This document shows positions 32,701 through 46,000 of a stretch of 64,000 nt of DNA, in pieces. Within the stretch, counting starts at the first letter, position 1, and every line of letters begins with the position of its first letter. Both the position numbers and the translations under genes were made by a program. This DNA is from Microcebus murinus (lineage: Eukaryota > Chordata > Mammalia > Primates > Cheirogaleidae), in assembly GCF_040939455.1 (NCBI RefSeq), contig NC_134108.1, positions 39,352,501 to 39,416,500 on the forward strand, in the 5' to 3' direction. The notes under the pieces are model-generated. The model was not told the DNA's origin. It ran no database searches and was given only the letters and a program-made list of their open reading frames with translations.

Positions 32701-35645
32701 ATAGTGAGTGTAGTTTTTTAGCAAGCTAAATCTAATGGTCCTATATAGGGTGAATTGGAGACTGAGAGGTCACAGAGTTAGAAAAAAATGTTTACAAATA
32801 CATTGTGATCTTAAGGCATGAAGCAATAAGGGTTCAAAAGGACAGTGGCTGTGTACAGGAGAGAAAATGGTGATTTGTGGGGAGATACTGGAGGAAAAAT
32901 GCTAGATTGTTATGGATGATGATGATGGTGATGATGGTAGCAATGAAGATGATAGCTTATATTGTATAGTGGTTTACAGTTTATGTAGATGATTTCAGAA
33001 TTATCTATGCTGATCTGACTCCTGGGAATCAAGTGAAGTGATGTGATAAATAATTATGTGTTAAAGTGATGCATGGCATTTTTGTATTTTTCCCAGAAAG
33101 GCTTGTTAGCTTCAAAGTTGGAAAAGATAAATAGCATAGAATGTGTTGACAACTTAGAATTCAGGTTAATCATGGCAATTTAAGAGTTACTGCGCTTCTC
33201 CTGCTCATCAGGGGGTAGTCAGAAGATTTATCCAAGGAACAGTCTTAGAAATTCATTATAACAATTCCCTAATAATGAATTTCAAATACCAGTGTTATTT
33301 TTAGCAAACATTTATTTAACTCCCATGGATTTTGTGGGAGCTGTATTATCCCTCCTGAGGAATGGAGACAGAGCAATAGTTCTTCTCACCTGGGGAGACA
33401 TTGGCTTCCTGCTTGTTACATATTTGTGCAAAGGCTAAAGTGAATGTCTTTGCCTTCAGAGAGCAAAGGGCACAGGAAGTTTTTAAGAGAATGCTATTGG
33501 GTCACTTACATTTGTACCATAGGAATGCAGAGCTATAAAGAAAGCTGACTGCAGAAACCTTAGGAACCAGGGTACTCTTATTATTATAGAATTACATATT
33601 TTGGAGTGTGCTGACAAATGTCTGTCTATCCTTTTAATCAGATTGATTGGAATACACAGCACCACATGCTTAACAGGTAAAAAATGAAGAAATTTAATGT
33701 GTGTACACCTTTAATTGAATTAGTTATATTTTTTGTTCTTGTTTTTCCCTTCAATTTTCACTTGTGGAAAGGGCTTGAACTTTGTCCTGTTGTGGGACAG
33801 AGAAGAATTATATTATTTTGAGATATACATTGGTGCTAGGCACCATCTGGGTCCCACTTTCCTCTTTATGACCAGCAGCAAAAGGGAGAAATTGTTAGAA
33901 GATTAGTTCTAGAGCTGGATCCTGGGAAGAGTAAAGCTTTTAAGTTCTATTTTATAGTGGAAATGCAAGACAACCATGTGGTTTGGGCCTGAAAGGAGAC
34001 TGCAAAGTTCCACAGAGTATGAACAGGAGGTAGAGTGGCAGAACCCTGTAGGTAGAAATAGTCCTCTTGGTAGGTCAGGGGTCATTGCCTTGGCTCAAGT
34101 GAGGTTAACTGGGTACAAGCAAGACCCCAGCAAGTATAAACCTGATGTAGATGAGACAAAAGTGGTCTCATTGATTAGGCGCAATCAGAAAATAAGGCCC
34201 TATTTCTGCAGCATCAACTCCAGTACCATGACCTAGTGTGAATAGAGCTGCTGGTGTAGGATGAATAGGAAGGGTATTGGATAGGGAACACTCACTGGCA
34301 ACAATTGGGATTTAACAGGGGACAAATGGATTGTAGCTAGCTAAAAGGAAAAAATGAGCTTTGTTCTGTTATTGTGGGATTGGCAGAAAACTGATAATAT
34401 GATTGGTAGAAGGCTGTCCTTTAAAGTAAGATTTCAGAATGTCTATATGGGAAGCAGCCTCTTTTATAGTTCTTTTAATGGGGTATCATAAAAAGGGATC
34501 TGCTGAAAAGGTCTCCTGGGCATGAAATATTTCTTTTCTAAAAAGAAAACACATTGTATTTGCTCTTTACCCAATGGTTGTGACTTTTAGGAGAAGAAAC
34601 ACACAGGTGAGGGAAGAACACATTTGTCCCAGGTATTGTATGGCTCATAAAACCACAAGGAAAACAAAGGTTTGAAGACTGTTGACTGATTTGTATGGTA
34701 TGTTAGCAAAAGGCCCAAGGCAAACTGAAAGGGGACTCAGAAATCTTTGATATCTGCAATGATTCTGGGACCTTTAAAATATGTGCCCTTTATAACTCCT
34801 TATTGGATTATTATAGTTTGCTGACCAATATGGTATGAAAGTTCAATCTTTTCCACATATTTGTTTCAGTTGTTCTGTTTCTGATAACCATGACCCCAGG
34901 GGTGACCACAAATGGAATTTTATACTTAGAAAAATAAATAATGGAAAATACTGAGCACAAGAATGGAAATAATATATATCGGGCAAAGTGAAATTGAGTC
35001 TTTCTTTAGAAAGGGAATGGAAATTAAAGAACCATCTAAAAATAAAGTACAAAGAAATCTATTTCCAAGACTGCAACTGAACTTTGTATTTATTCTTCCA
35101 AAAACATCTGCATTACAGAATTGTATAAACCCCACATCTATTAATCCAAAAGTCCAAAGATTATTATTGAGACAAAGCTTCAATTTCAACAAATGGTCAT
35201 ATTAACAATCTGCTTAATTTGAGGGGAATGAAATTACATGATTTACACAATGTTTTTATCTATTAATAATTTTATTAGAACATTATAATTTATTAGAATA
35301 TCTATTATACATTAAATGAGGCAGGAACTTTTAAAGTAAATAAATTAGAAACTATCTGTCAGAAAGAATAAATCAGGAGACTAACATGTTACTTGTTACT
35401 TACTAACATGTTGCATGTTACTTTATACTAGCCATTATGCTAATTTACTTATATATATCATCCTATTTCAATTTCAAAGAAATGATGACAGCAGAACGAC
35501 AACCACCAAATATAGAAAAAATGGTGGAATTTAAAGAATCGCCACTTTACAACCATAATAGCAACATTTAATTCAGCAAGAATAATTAATAGCTTCTGGG
35601 GATGGCAAATTTTAATGATAAACACATATTTACATAGTTACAAAA
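32701..35645. other. No gene recognised over about 2.9 kb
   Basis: Contains a small GAT/ATG trinucleotide-rich patch at 32910-32955. Open frames at 33483-33665 (-), 33976-34236 (+) and the overlapping pair at 34843-35205 show no domain. No splice-bounded exon could be supported. Confidence 0.5.
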
Positions 35646-35648
35646 TAT

Positions 35649-35972
35649 ATTCATGCCCTGCATAATGATGTTTGGGTCAACAATGGACCTCATATATGGT
35701 GGTGGTCCCACAGGATTGGCATACTGTATCTTTCTTTTACTTTTTCTATGTTTAAATATGTTTAGGTACAGAAATATTTAGCATTATGTTACAGTTGCCT
35801 GCAGTATTAAATACAGTAACATTCTGTATGGGTTTGTAGCCTATATAGCCTAGGTGTATAGTGTGCAATATCATCAAGGTTTGGGTAAGTACAATCTATG
35901 AAGTTCACACAATAATAAAATCACCTAATGATGCATTTCTCAGAATGTATCCCTGTTAAGCGATTCATGACT
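35649..35972. mobile_element. Tigger-type (pogo) miniature element
   Basis: The left end 'tcatgccctgcataatgatg...ggtcaacaatggacc' and right end 'gaatgtatccctgttaagcgattcatgactgta' are inverted, related termini. The middle has 'tagcctatatagcctaggtgtatag' and 'tacagtaacattctgtatggg'. This is the layout of a non-autonomous Tigger family widespread in primates; the subfamily was not determined. Confidence 0.75.
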
Positions 35973-36039
35973 GTATCCTCCCACAAACCATTAATACTAA
36001 CAAAAAAAAGAAAAAAAAATAGTAACTATCTGTTACAGA

Positions 36040-36260
36040 AAACAGACAATAGTCAACAAATGATCAAAATTAGCATTCCTAATAAGGAGCAGTGGATATC
36101 ATATACCACTGAATGAGATACTCTGAAAAGGTAATAGCATCATGTTGTGTTATTCCAACCAAGATGTATAATTATGAAGAAAAAATCAGAAAATACACAG
36201 GATATTCTATATGGTAACTGGCCATAGTCTTCAAAATTGTCAATGTCATGAAAGACAAAG
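36040..36260 (+). mobile_element. Old L1M-type 3' region fragment
   Basis: 'ctggccatagtcttcaaaattgtcaatgtcatgaaagacaaagaa' is a phrase of a common ancient mammalian element (L1M 3' end as I recall). It directly abuts the younger L1 to its right. Confidence 0.45.
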
Positions 36261-36261
36261 A

Positions 36262-37490
36262 ATAATGGAGATACATAACATTGATCTGGGAAAGAACTAC
36301 TGAGTAATACTCCCAAAGCGCAGGCAACCAAAACAAAATTGGACATGTACGATCACATCAAGCTAAAAAGCTTCTGCACTGCAAAAGAAACAATCAACAA
36401 CATGAAGAGACAACCAACAGAATAGGAGAAAATATTTGCAAGCTACCCATCTGACAAAGGATTAATAATTAATAGAGTACATAAGGAGCTGCAAAAACTC
36501 AATAGGAAAAAAATCAGACAATCTGATTGAAAAATGGGCAAAGGATCTGAATAGACATTTCTCAAAAGAAGGCATACAAATGGCCAATAGGTATATGAAA
36601 AAATGTTCAACATCAATAGTCAACAGAGAAATGCAAATCAAACAACAATGACATATCATTTCACCCCAGTTAAAATGGCTTTTATCAAAAAGACAGGCAA
36701 TAACATGCTGGCAAGGATGTAGAGAAAGAGAAACCCTTGTATACTATTCGTGGGAATGTAAATTAGTGCAACCACTATGGAAAACTGTGTGGAGGTTCCT
36801 CAAAAAACTAAAAATAGAACTACCATATGGCCCAGCAATCCCACTGCTGGGTATATATCCAAAGGAAGGGAAATCAGTACATTAAAAAGATATCTGCACT
36901 CCCGTGTTTATTGCAACACTATTCACAATAGCCAAGATATGGAATATACTTAAGTATCATATATCAACAGATGAATGGATAAAGAAGTTGTGGTACTTAC
37001 ACACAAAATAGAATATTATATAGCCACAAAAGAATGAAATCCCGCTGTTTGCAACAGCATGGATCAAACTGGAGAACATTATGTTAAATGAAATAAGCCA
37101 GACACAGAAAGACAAACCTTGCATGTTCTCACTCATATGTGGGAGCTAAGTATTAAAAACAATTGATCTCATGGAGACAGAGAGTAGAGTGACAGTTACG
37201 AGAGGCTGGGAAGGGATCGGGATAAAGCAGGGATGGTTAATGGGTACAAAAATATAGTTAGATAATTAGATAGAATGAATAACATTTGATAGCACAACAA
37301 AGTGACTATAATCAACAGTAAGTTAGGGTATACTTAAAAATAACTAAAAAAGTGGAATTGAAATGTTCCTAACACAAAGAAATGTTAAGTGCCTGAGGTG
37401 ATGGCTACACCAATTACCCTGATTTGATTAATTCACATTGTATGCCTCTATGAAAACATCACATGTACCCTATGAAGATATACAACTGTT
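36262..37490 (+). mobile_element. LINE-1 ORF2 3' end and 3' UTR, sense, 5'-truncated
   Basis: Sense L1 from 'aagcgcaggcaaccaaaac' through 'agcttctgcactgcaaaag', 'cccttgtatactattcgtgggaatgtaaattagtgc', 'ccactgctgggtatatatcc', 'caacagatgaatggataaag' and 'gacaaaccttgcatgttctcactc' to the 3' UTR end 'gtaccctatgaagatatacaac'. ORF2 is broken by frameshifts. No clean poly-A; a GATA-like stretch follows, where a retroviral LTR begins. Confidence 0.85.
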
Positions 37491-37496
37491 ATTAGA

Positions 37497-38200
37497 TAGA
37501 TAGGATCTCTGGCTCTTCTGGGGACAAGGATGCCCTGCCTTGATTCTTCCTTGAGCAACTGCCCCACCTGGAAAGAAGGATAAGGGCTGGCACTCCATTT
37601 TGGTGTTGCCCCACCCTTAATCCTATGCCAAGCAACTGCTACAGCTGGGGAAGGAGGGAATGCTTTACCAAACTGGGAATCCCTCAGCCTAGGCATAATG
37701 GGATTTAGAAAGTGCCTTAGAGTGACCTAAGGCTAATTATTATATCATTAGCTTAAATCTACATTGTGATTCATTCTCCCCTGGCAGGACTTTCAGAGAA
37801 GGAGTTTGCATACGCAGATATAACCTTAAGAACACCTGTAAATCTTTTGGTAGCATCCCACACCTCCCTTCCCCTGACCAGGCCAATAAAAGGAAACAAC
37901 TGGAGAATCTCTAGAGAGAGAGAGTCAGTCAGTAAGTCAGTGAGTCAGTCTGTTAGTCTTTCTCTCTCCACTTGTGGAGACAGACCTGTTTTATTTTATA
38001 ATAAAAGCCACTCATGTGAAACTGCTTCATGCTTGTAGGTCATTCCATTGCACTGGCCCTACTTGTGATTTTTTTACCAAGCAAGGAACCAAAGAACTAG
38101 GAAAACAGTCCTCCAAGAGGCTGGACCTAAACCTTGGTGTGTTTGGTCATTCTTCAGCCAAGAGCACACCAAGAACCAAGAGCAGACTGCCACCCTGACA
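37497..38200 (+). mobile_element. Endogenous retrovirus solo LTR (class I type)
   Basis: About 700 bp with LTR architecture: a GC-richer U3; a promoter-like ccaataaaag at about 37883-37892; a short R with repeated tcagtcag units (37924-37955); a polyadenylation signal aataaaag at about 38000-38007; a U5-like end closing in ...ccctgaca at 38200. No gag-pol-env sequence adjoins it, so it is a solo LTR left by recombination. The left border is uncertain because it merges with the end of an L1. The family is not recognised and may be lineage-specific. Confidence 0.6.
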
Positions 38201-38204
38201 CTTT

Positions 38205-38250
38205 GTACCAATAATAATAATAATAAATATATTATATATATATATAAGAA
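38205..38250. repeat. (AAT)n/(TA)n microsatellite
   Basis: Imperfect ATA and TA repeats directly after the LTR end. Confidence 0.85.
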
Positions 38251-39739
38251 TAAAGAAGACAAAAGGGAAGGAAGTTGTCAAACTTTTAAATAAGACAATG
38301 TAACCTTGATACTGGGGTCACCATGTATGAAGGTTATCAAGCATAGTCTATATCCTGCTTGCCAAGCTGTGAGCCCTGCAAAGGCTACTCCAGCCAGTGG
38401 GAATTTATATAAAGATGCTACTGAGGCTTCTTGTTTGAAACCCAAACCTGAGAAAGCACAAAAAGTAAGCCAAAGACTAATTTCTCTTATGATTATATAT
38501 GTAAAATTACTAATAAAATAATACAGTTGAAAACAGATATTAAAAGAATACCATGTTTTAACTAAGGAGGTTTTATTTCAGGAATAGGCAAATAGTCATT
38601 ATTAGAAACTCATAGCTCTGTTCTCTAAGAGATCAAAGAAAAATAAAATGTAATTATTTTAACAATGATAGATTTGATAAAATTTAACATCAAGTCCTAA
38701 TATAAACAGTCTGGAAACTAAAAATATGTTTTCTTAACATGATAAAGCCAAATCACACCCAAAGATGAAAACACTGAGCATTCACATCAAAATCAGAACC
38801 TCAGTTCTCCCATTACAGTGGATATAATAATGCTACATTTCAGGGTTGCCGTGAGAAGAGAAAAAAATGTTGAAAATAGCTAATAAGCATATATGAAATA
38901 AGATGGAAGTAATGAAACAAAGTATATCAGTCATTATAACAAATGTGATTGTGGAGAATTCTCTTGTTAAAGAGACACACATTTGTACAGAATCAGGGGC
39001 TATATAAAAAGATACACACATGTACCCACAGACTTGAATTTTTGGTAATTTTGGTAATTTTCTGGTGTGAAAAACAAGATCTTTAAGCTTGAGTAATCAA
39101 ACTATATTTGATCTGAAGATTCACAGTGTGCATCATAGAGTAAAGGCTTAATAAAAAACTGTGCATGCTCTTTTGGGTTAAAGCATATAATTATATAGAT
39201 CTGCCAAATAAGTACTAAATTATGGAACACTTTATCATTATTGTTGCTATTATTAAGATTATTGGTTACCTAAACGGAAACATAAGCTTAACATACCACA
39301 GAAATACTAACATATCATATAGGTAAGTTCTGATGATATAGCATGTAATACCTATGCACAGACTAATTTTTATTGGATTAGAAAATAATTTCTAAAACAC
39401 ATATTCCTGTTGGTAATTGGCAGAATTCCTTAGTACGACATTTACAAAGTGAATAACTTATATCATCTTTTTGCCTTATAAAGTTCTTGGGGAAATCTTA
39501 AGCCAAACTATTGGCTTTTGAGGAAAAAAAAATTAAATAAACAGAAAAACTTTGCTCAGCATTAAGAAAGACCAGTAAAAGGTAAAAAGAACTGCTAACT
39601 TGTGTTAGTTTCACCACTAAAATCTCCAATAAGCAAAGGATATACTTATGAAATATAAAAATTCAATTATTCTTTTGAAAATATATTCTATGATATCAGA
39701 TCATTTATGTGATTGATTAATTGCTGATGTAGAATATGT
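38251..39739. other. No gene recognised; weak MIR at about 38786-38880
   Basis: 'cagaacctcagttctcccattacagtggatataataatgctacatttcagggttgccgtgag' fits the MIR core. The rest is unassigned AT-rich sequence. Confidence 0.5.
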
Positions 39740-39995
39740 CTACCCAGTCTACTGACTGTTCCCTTTCATAAGACATTTCCTTTTCTTTTTGGCTCTTATT
39801 ACAATTCTAGATTATTTTTGTGAGTTTGCTTTCTTAATGTCTGTTTCTCCCACTAGACTCTGAATTATAAAGAACATGCTTACTTTGTACATAATTGTTA
39901 CCTAGCTGTTAGCAGAGTGCTTGGCAAAAAGTACTGTATTTTGTTATATTTGTTATATCTATATTTGTTAAGGAATGAACAAATAAATAAATGAA
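39740..39995 (+). mobile_element. L2 3' region
   Basis: 'ttctcccactagactctgaattataaagaacatgc', 'gttacctagctgttagcagagtgcttggcaaaaagtac' and 'aaggaatgaacaaataaat' follow the L2 3' terminus pattern. Confidence 0.6.
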
Positions 39996-40876
39996 CTGGT
40001 CAAGTGGGTAAATCAAATTAATTAGCAATATCCAATCAATGAATTTGATTGTTCCCCACATACTTTGTACCTCGACTTTATTCTCTAGTGATTTGACAGA
40101 TTAAAATGAAGGTATTGCTGCTTATCGTTGTCTGTTCATTAGGACTAAACAAAATTACTTACTGGTGGCAAGATGGAATTATTTTTTATTAAGGTAACAT
40201 GGATGAAGGGAAATGCCTTCTTGGTGTGTTTAGACTGGGCATTAGTATTATGACCATAATCATCAGTTGGGTTTACTTGGTTTATATATTAATGGCTAAT
40301 TTTAAAAAGACCTGAAAAACTGACTACAACTAAAGGATAATTAAGTGGCTAAATCCATGCTGTGGAAGGAGAACTATATATAGTGACTACAATACATATT
40401 ATATGTGGTTCTGGTGTTTTCTTCCAAACCCTCTCTATTAGAATCATGGGCCTGTGGTCTAGAGTGACATTTCTTTCTTTAAATCTCAGAAAGAACCCCC
40501 CCGCCCCATTTCTTTCATAATTTTACTTCAGTATTCTCTAGTGATAGACTTCTGAGTTCTGCATTATCTATTGCCTAACTGCACAGGAGGTTTTGTATAA
40601 ATTAAGCTAATTCTCTGTCTTTTCTTATAAATGCTCAAGTTTACACACAAATTTAAGTCCTGAGTACATACATTTTATTGAGTATATTTGTATAATTCTA
40701 GGTAATTACCAGGTTGCAACTGCAAAAAATATATGCAAGTTGCCAATATTCTTGGAAAGATCCTTGCGACTGGACACTCCAGTAATGACTTCTGTGAACT
40801 TTTCTGTGAACTTATGGCCTGTCTTTTGTTATCCCCCGTTACAGTGGTAGATTGGGAGTATTTTTTTTCCCTCTTG
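39996..40876. other. No gene recognised
   Basis: No identifiable element or exon. Confidence 0.5.
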
Positions 40877-41397
40877 TGATGGATAATTTTATGTGTCAAC
40901 TGGAGTATACCATGGGATACCCAGGATAAACATAGTTTTGGGTGTGTCTATGAGGGTGTTTCTGGATGAGATTTGCACCTGTATTGGTGGATCTAGTAAA
41001 GTAGATTGCCCTTCCTAGTGTGAGCAGCACCATCCAATCTGGTGAGGACCTGAATAGAACAAAAGGCAGAAGAAGGAGGACTTCACTTTTTCTTGCCTCA
41101 CTGCCAGAGCTGAGATACTTCATGTGTTCCTGTCTTCAGAATGAGATTTGCATTACCATTGGCTTCCTCCCTTTCTCAGGCTTTCTTGGGTCTCCACAGT
41201 AGATGATGGACCTCCCACCTTCCATAGTTGCATGAGCCAATTCCTCATAATCAATCCCTCTTTATCTTTCTCTCCCCACCCCACTTCTCCACAAATATAT
41301 GTGTATGTACATAAAATATATGTTTTATATATTAGATTAATAAGTATAGACACATCCTAATCATGCTATTTCTCTATAGAACTCTGACCAACATACC
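40877..41397 (+). mobile_element. ERVL (MLT2-type) solo LTR, sense
   Basis: Starts 'tgatggataattttatgtgtcaactgg', continues 'gggtgtgtctatgagggtgtttctggatgagat', 'agtaaagtagattgccc', 'gacctgaatagaacaaaagg' and 'gcatgagccaattcctcataatcaa', and ends near 'agaactctgaccaacata'. Full order for this LTR family. Frames at 41020-41360 on both strands are within the LTR and not genes. Confidence 0.8.
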
Positions 41398-41459
41398 TCT
41401 GCTCCTACTTGTTGACATTTTGGCTTGAAGAAAGCATCTTCAAAACTGATTGTGATCTG

Positions 41460-42010
41460 AAAATTGCTTTTTTTTTAATGCGCCTGAGATTTTGTTTTTA
41501 TTCAGGTATGGTGAGGTCAACAGATTGGGAGATGATTGCCTTTGAAAACATAATTCGTTACTGTTAGTCCCCAAAAGGAGGGGCACAGCACACCAGTCAG
41601 GGCCTCATGGGGAAGCTCAGAGTTGATCAGGAGGGAAAAGGAACAAGGAGAAAGCAGGTATCAGAGACTTTATTATGATTTTTGTGGGAATGAATGGGTA
41701 AGGCAGGGTTAGCAGCTAAGCAGGTTTAGGTTTGGATAGTTTGAATAATTTTGACAGGTTCTAGACTAGTTGTTTGGTATCCAACCCTGTGCTGATTTGG
41801 GGAAAAGGGAATATTAGCTTTGTATATGAGAGTTAGGTAAAAGATATGGTTGGGGGTATAAGTATTGGATTGGTTGGTTTGTGCATGAAAAGTATGCTCC
41901 TGGGCAGGTCATTTGCTGTCTTTAAGAATTGGCTAGCCCTGGGAGGAGGAGTCTCTCCCCAGCCAGCAAGGCCTCAAATGCTAGAGCTTCAAGAATACAG
42001 AAAATAAGAG
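41460..42010 (-). mobile_element. Possible LTR-like element, unassigned
   Basis: Locally G-rich on the plus strand, with 'ccccaaaaggaggggcacagcac' and 'gggaggaggagtctctccccagcc', unlike its AT-rich neighbours. This composition is common in antisense LTRs, but I cannot name a family or borders. Confidence 0.3.
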
Positions 42011-42756
42011 CAATGTAGTCAATGCATAATTCTTCCCTGCACCAGCATAATTGGAATGTATTCTTCTGCCACAGTATTTGAGTACACCAGCCCACTTTCT
42101 GTCACACACACCACTGCCTACTGCAACATCTTTACTAGTCATCTATTAACTCTTTAATATTCACTATGCATTGATTTCATGCCTATAGGTCAGATATAAC
42201 AGATGAAATGTCCACAGTACAATCATCCTGGCTATATATTGTATGTGGACTGATAAAAAGTTATTTTAAAAATTAAATCTTAAAAAAAAACCCAAATGTA
42301 TTGAAATTATTGCTACTGTCCGTGTGTGTAATGAGTCAAAGCCATTTTAGTTTCTCATGACCATGTAAGAACTCTGACCTGTGGATCCAAAGCAAGTCAA
42401 ATATCTGTCATTCAGTAGATGATTAGTCAGTTGACTTCACTCTTAGAAAGATCAGATACTCTGAAAAATAACAACAAAATGTATATTTTTCTTGAATCTT
42501 TTATATATTGATTATTTTAAGCTTATTAAGGGGAGGGAGATTTCTCCTACTCCAGGAAATAGAGAAATAAAATGATTATATAGTTTCATTGTTCAGTACT
42601 CTCCAATTTAGGTTCAATGTCTGTGGGCTTATTTATTTACATATAAACAACTGCTAATTTCCTTTCATATTGAATTTATGAAATGTGTATTGTTCATCAT
42701 ATTCCATGACTCAGCCCCCAAATTGTTTTCTGTAAACCACTGAATACTCTAAGGTT
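42011..42756. other. No gene recognised
   Basis: No identifiable element. Confidence 0.5.
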
Positions 42757-43062
42757 GTACCTTAGTCTGTTTTGTGCTGTTATAACAATACCTGAGACTA
42801 GGTAATTTATAAAGAACAGAAATTTATTTCTTTCAGTTCTAGAGATTAGAAAGTCTGAGGTCGAGGAGGCTGCATCTGGCAAGGGTCTTTTTGCTGAGTC
42901 TTCCCATGGCAGTAACTAACCCCCTCCCTATAAAACAGCATTAATCCATTCATGAGGGAAGATGACCTAATCACCTCTTAAAAGTCCCATCTGTTTCATT
43001 GGAGATTAAGTTTCCAATACATAAACTTTGGGGAAAATATTCAAATCATAGCAGCTTGCATG
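42757..43062 (-). mobile_element. MaLR LTR (MST/MLT1-like), antisense
   Basis: 'ccttagtctgttttgtgctgttataacaatacctgagactaggtaatttataaagaac' is the complement of a MaLR LTR 3' terminus. It continues to 'ttaatccattcatgagggaagatgacctaatcacctcttaaaag' and ends near 'caaatcatagca'. Confidence 0.8.
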
Positions 43063-46000
43063 ACTTCATCTCTTTAGTACCTTAATGTACCTATATGTCT
43101 GGGAAGAGAAAAAGATATTGAAGATGCCCTTAGTGCCTTTTAATAGCATGGCCACAAATTCTCATTTTGCGTAAAGTCAAAATGATGAATAACTGCTGTA
43201 CTTAGTCATATATTTGCTGTGGCAAATTAGTACTGTTTGGGTGTAAAAATACACATTAAGCTTCCTTCAAACAAGCTTCCTTAGTCTTTAATTCTAACTA
43301 TAATGGAACAACTAGTGTTAGTAATAAGATGTCACTTTGAAACGATGGTATAAGAATGCTACTCATTAGCTTATGAACCTAGAAGATTAATGGAGTTTTT
43401 CAAATCCCCAAACCTCTCATAACCAAATACTACCAGAAAGCCAGTTCTTGGTAGGAATACATAATGAGAAACACATTGTACCTAATAAAATAAGTTATGA
43501 TTGTCTATATTTTAATTTAATATTTTTAGGAAAATTCGGATAAAACATGAAGTTGCACTATATCTAAGCCATTATCTGTAATAAAAATTCAATTATATAT
43601 GAATAGTTTTATTTTTGTAAATTTTCTTATAAAATGTTACCCAGTTACAAATTTCTTTTACATGTAAGTTTTTCTCTTAAGCATCCTCATATACTAGAAC
43701 CTTGATGATAATTTTGAAGAAGAAATATTATGGATTACTAAAGTTTAAATGCTTTCCCTTCAACCCATATCTCTTTCTGTCTTTCTGTCTTTCTGTCTTC
43801 CTGTGTCTTTCTGTCTCAGCCTCAATTATATAATAAATAATAAAATAGAAACCCCAGTTTGATTTTTCCAGTGAAAATTGACTATTTCTCTCTTATTTTC
43901 ATTGCAAATATTGGCTGGCCAGGTAGCTATCTTACAAATGAAGCCACTGACAAAAGATGGATGGGGCAAAAGAATATGGTTGGAACATGTTGCAGGAATT
44001 TGAGCTGCAAGAGTCTCTATAGACCATTTAGTCCAACTCTTTATTTTAGAGATGAGAAAAAAAAATGTGGTTGAAACATATTGCCATTTATCTAGGAGTG
44101 CTGAGCTATTTAATAGTGAAATGAAAGCACATGATTCCAAGCCCAGAACTCTTTTATTGAGCTCAACTGTTTATATCACCATGACTTGAAAAATTATTCA
44201 AAGTACATGTCACGTGGAGGAAAGAATGTAATATAATAATAATTTATTATTATAAGAAGGTCCTCTGTGATAATGGGCATAACTATTTTAGGCAGGGCTG
44301 TCTAGAAAGGCAAATGAGGAATTAAAATTTCCACATCAGACTTCCATTTGATAAAATCTGTGACTATATCAGCCAGTAGCTGCTTGAAACTGTATTGTTC
44401 ACTTTCTTTAACAAACAAGTTCAATTATTTGATCAACATGGCCAGCCAAATCAGTCCAGAAATATTAAAGTAGACCAAATCAAATTATACCTTTCCTGGC
44501 TCCATAATTCTAATTAGTTCCTAATTTTTTAACACCAAGATTAAATAAAAACAAAACAAAAGCTATAAGATAGATGCATCTACGTTTTCTTTAATATTAG
44601 AAATAAAAATAGATTTGATGATAGAGTGCTGCTAAAAAAAGAGAATATAGAAAGTTTTCAACTATTTAAATAAAGATCAATTAGCATCAATAGAATCTGA
44701 CCCATAATCAAGTTTTCATTTAATTTCTTGGTGGAAAATGCTGTCTAATTATCTTGCATATGGTACCTTCACACTGTCAATAAATTATACCATTTGAACA
44801 CTTTTAAAGATTAATTTGGTGTGCGGAATTCAATTTCCAATGAAATTCAGGTCACAACCATAGTGCTTTTGGGCTCAACTCCCAAAGCATCAATAAAAGA
44901 AAAAAATTATTTCCTTCTTTTCAAAGCATCTTAAACACATTGAACACAGTATTTCTCTGAATGGTTCAGCATTGTTGCCTTGCACTTTTTCTACCTGCAC
45001 AATAGAAAAGAGAAACATTTGTGGTAAACTCAGTCAATTGTCTTCTTCACTATTATTCCCATCTACCTACTCTTTTACATTTTAAGAAGGAATAAATTAT
45101 TATTTAAGAAGTCCTGATGTATTTTCAAAATAAAAAAATATATTTTAGAAAAATGCATTATAATTAATGCTAGGGCACCCCCTAAGCACAAATGGTAAAA
45201 CCTCTATCAATTTATAAGTCAAAGAGTTAATAATACCAAAGAGCTGGAGAATATACACAGGAAAAAACTAAAGTAAGATTAATGGCATTTGGCAAATACT
45301 CAGTTACAAAGAGAGAATTTTTATTAAAGAGAATTCTAATAAGAAATCAACATTTACTTATCATTGATAAGGTAAATATTGATCCATGTTAAAGTATTTT
45401 ATACTATAAGGATAAATTAACTAAGTATATGAATTCACTTATTCACTTTCCTTGAAAAAAAATTTGAACGTGTACATATTCTTCTCTTGGTTTTGGGGTG
45501 TTGAGGTTTATTTTTTTGCTTGTTTTTGCCTTTGAGATTTAGTTATTTTCAGCTACTATCTTTCTTGGACCAAAAGAGAAGAGTTCTCTTTATAAATGTT
45601 TAATACTAAGATGCCCTTGAAGTAGTTTTAATCTTCAGAAATTTATTTCTTAAGTGGGCTCTTCTCATGGTAGAACTGTTGAAATTGGGGAAAAGAAAAA
45701 GACCAGAAAAAAAGGGGAGGGGGGAGGAACATAACAGAAATTAGGATACAAATCTTTTTTCTACAAATAAAAGTCCAAATATCTCCCAATAGCAAACTTT
45801 GTAGCTGCTATGCAATCAGGCCAAGGAATTCAATATAAAACTTCAGACTCAGTAAACCTCACACAGTTCATACTAAATTCCCCTAATTGTCAATGAATAG
45901 TACACTCCCGCATAGAAGACCAGAAAGGTCATGCTAAATTACACAGGCCCATGCTGTTCTGTAAATCCATTGTGCCTTGCATCTCTGTCTTCTTGTGTCT

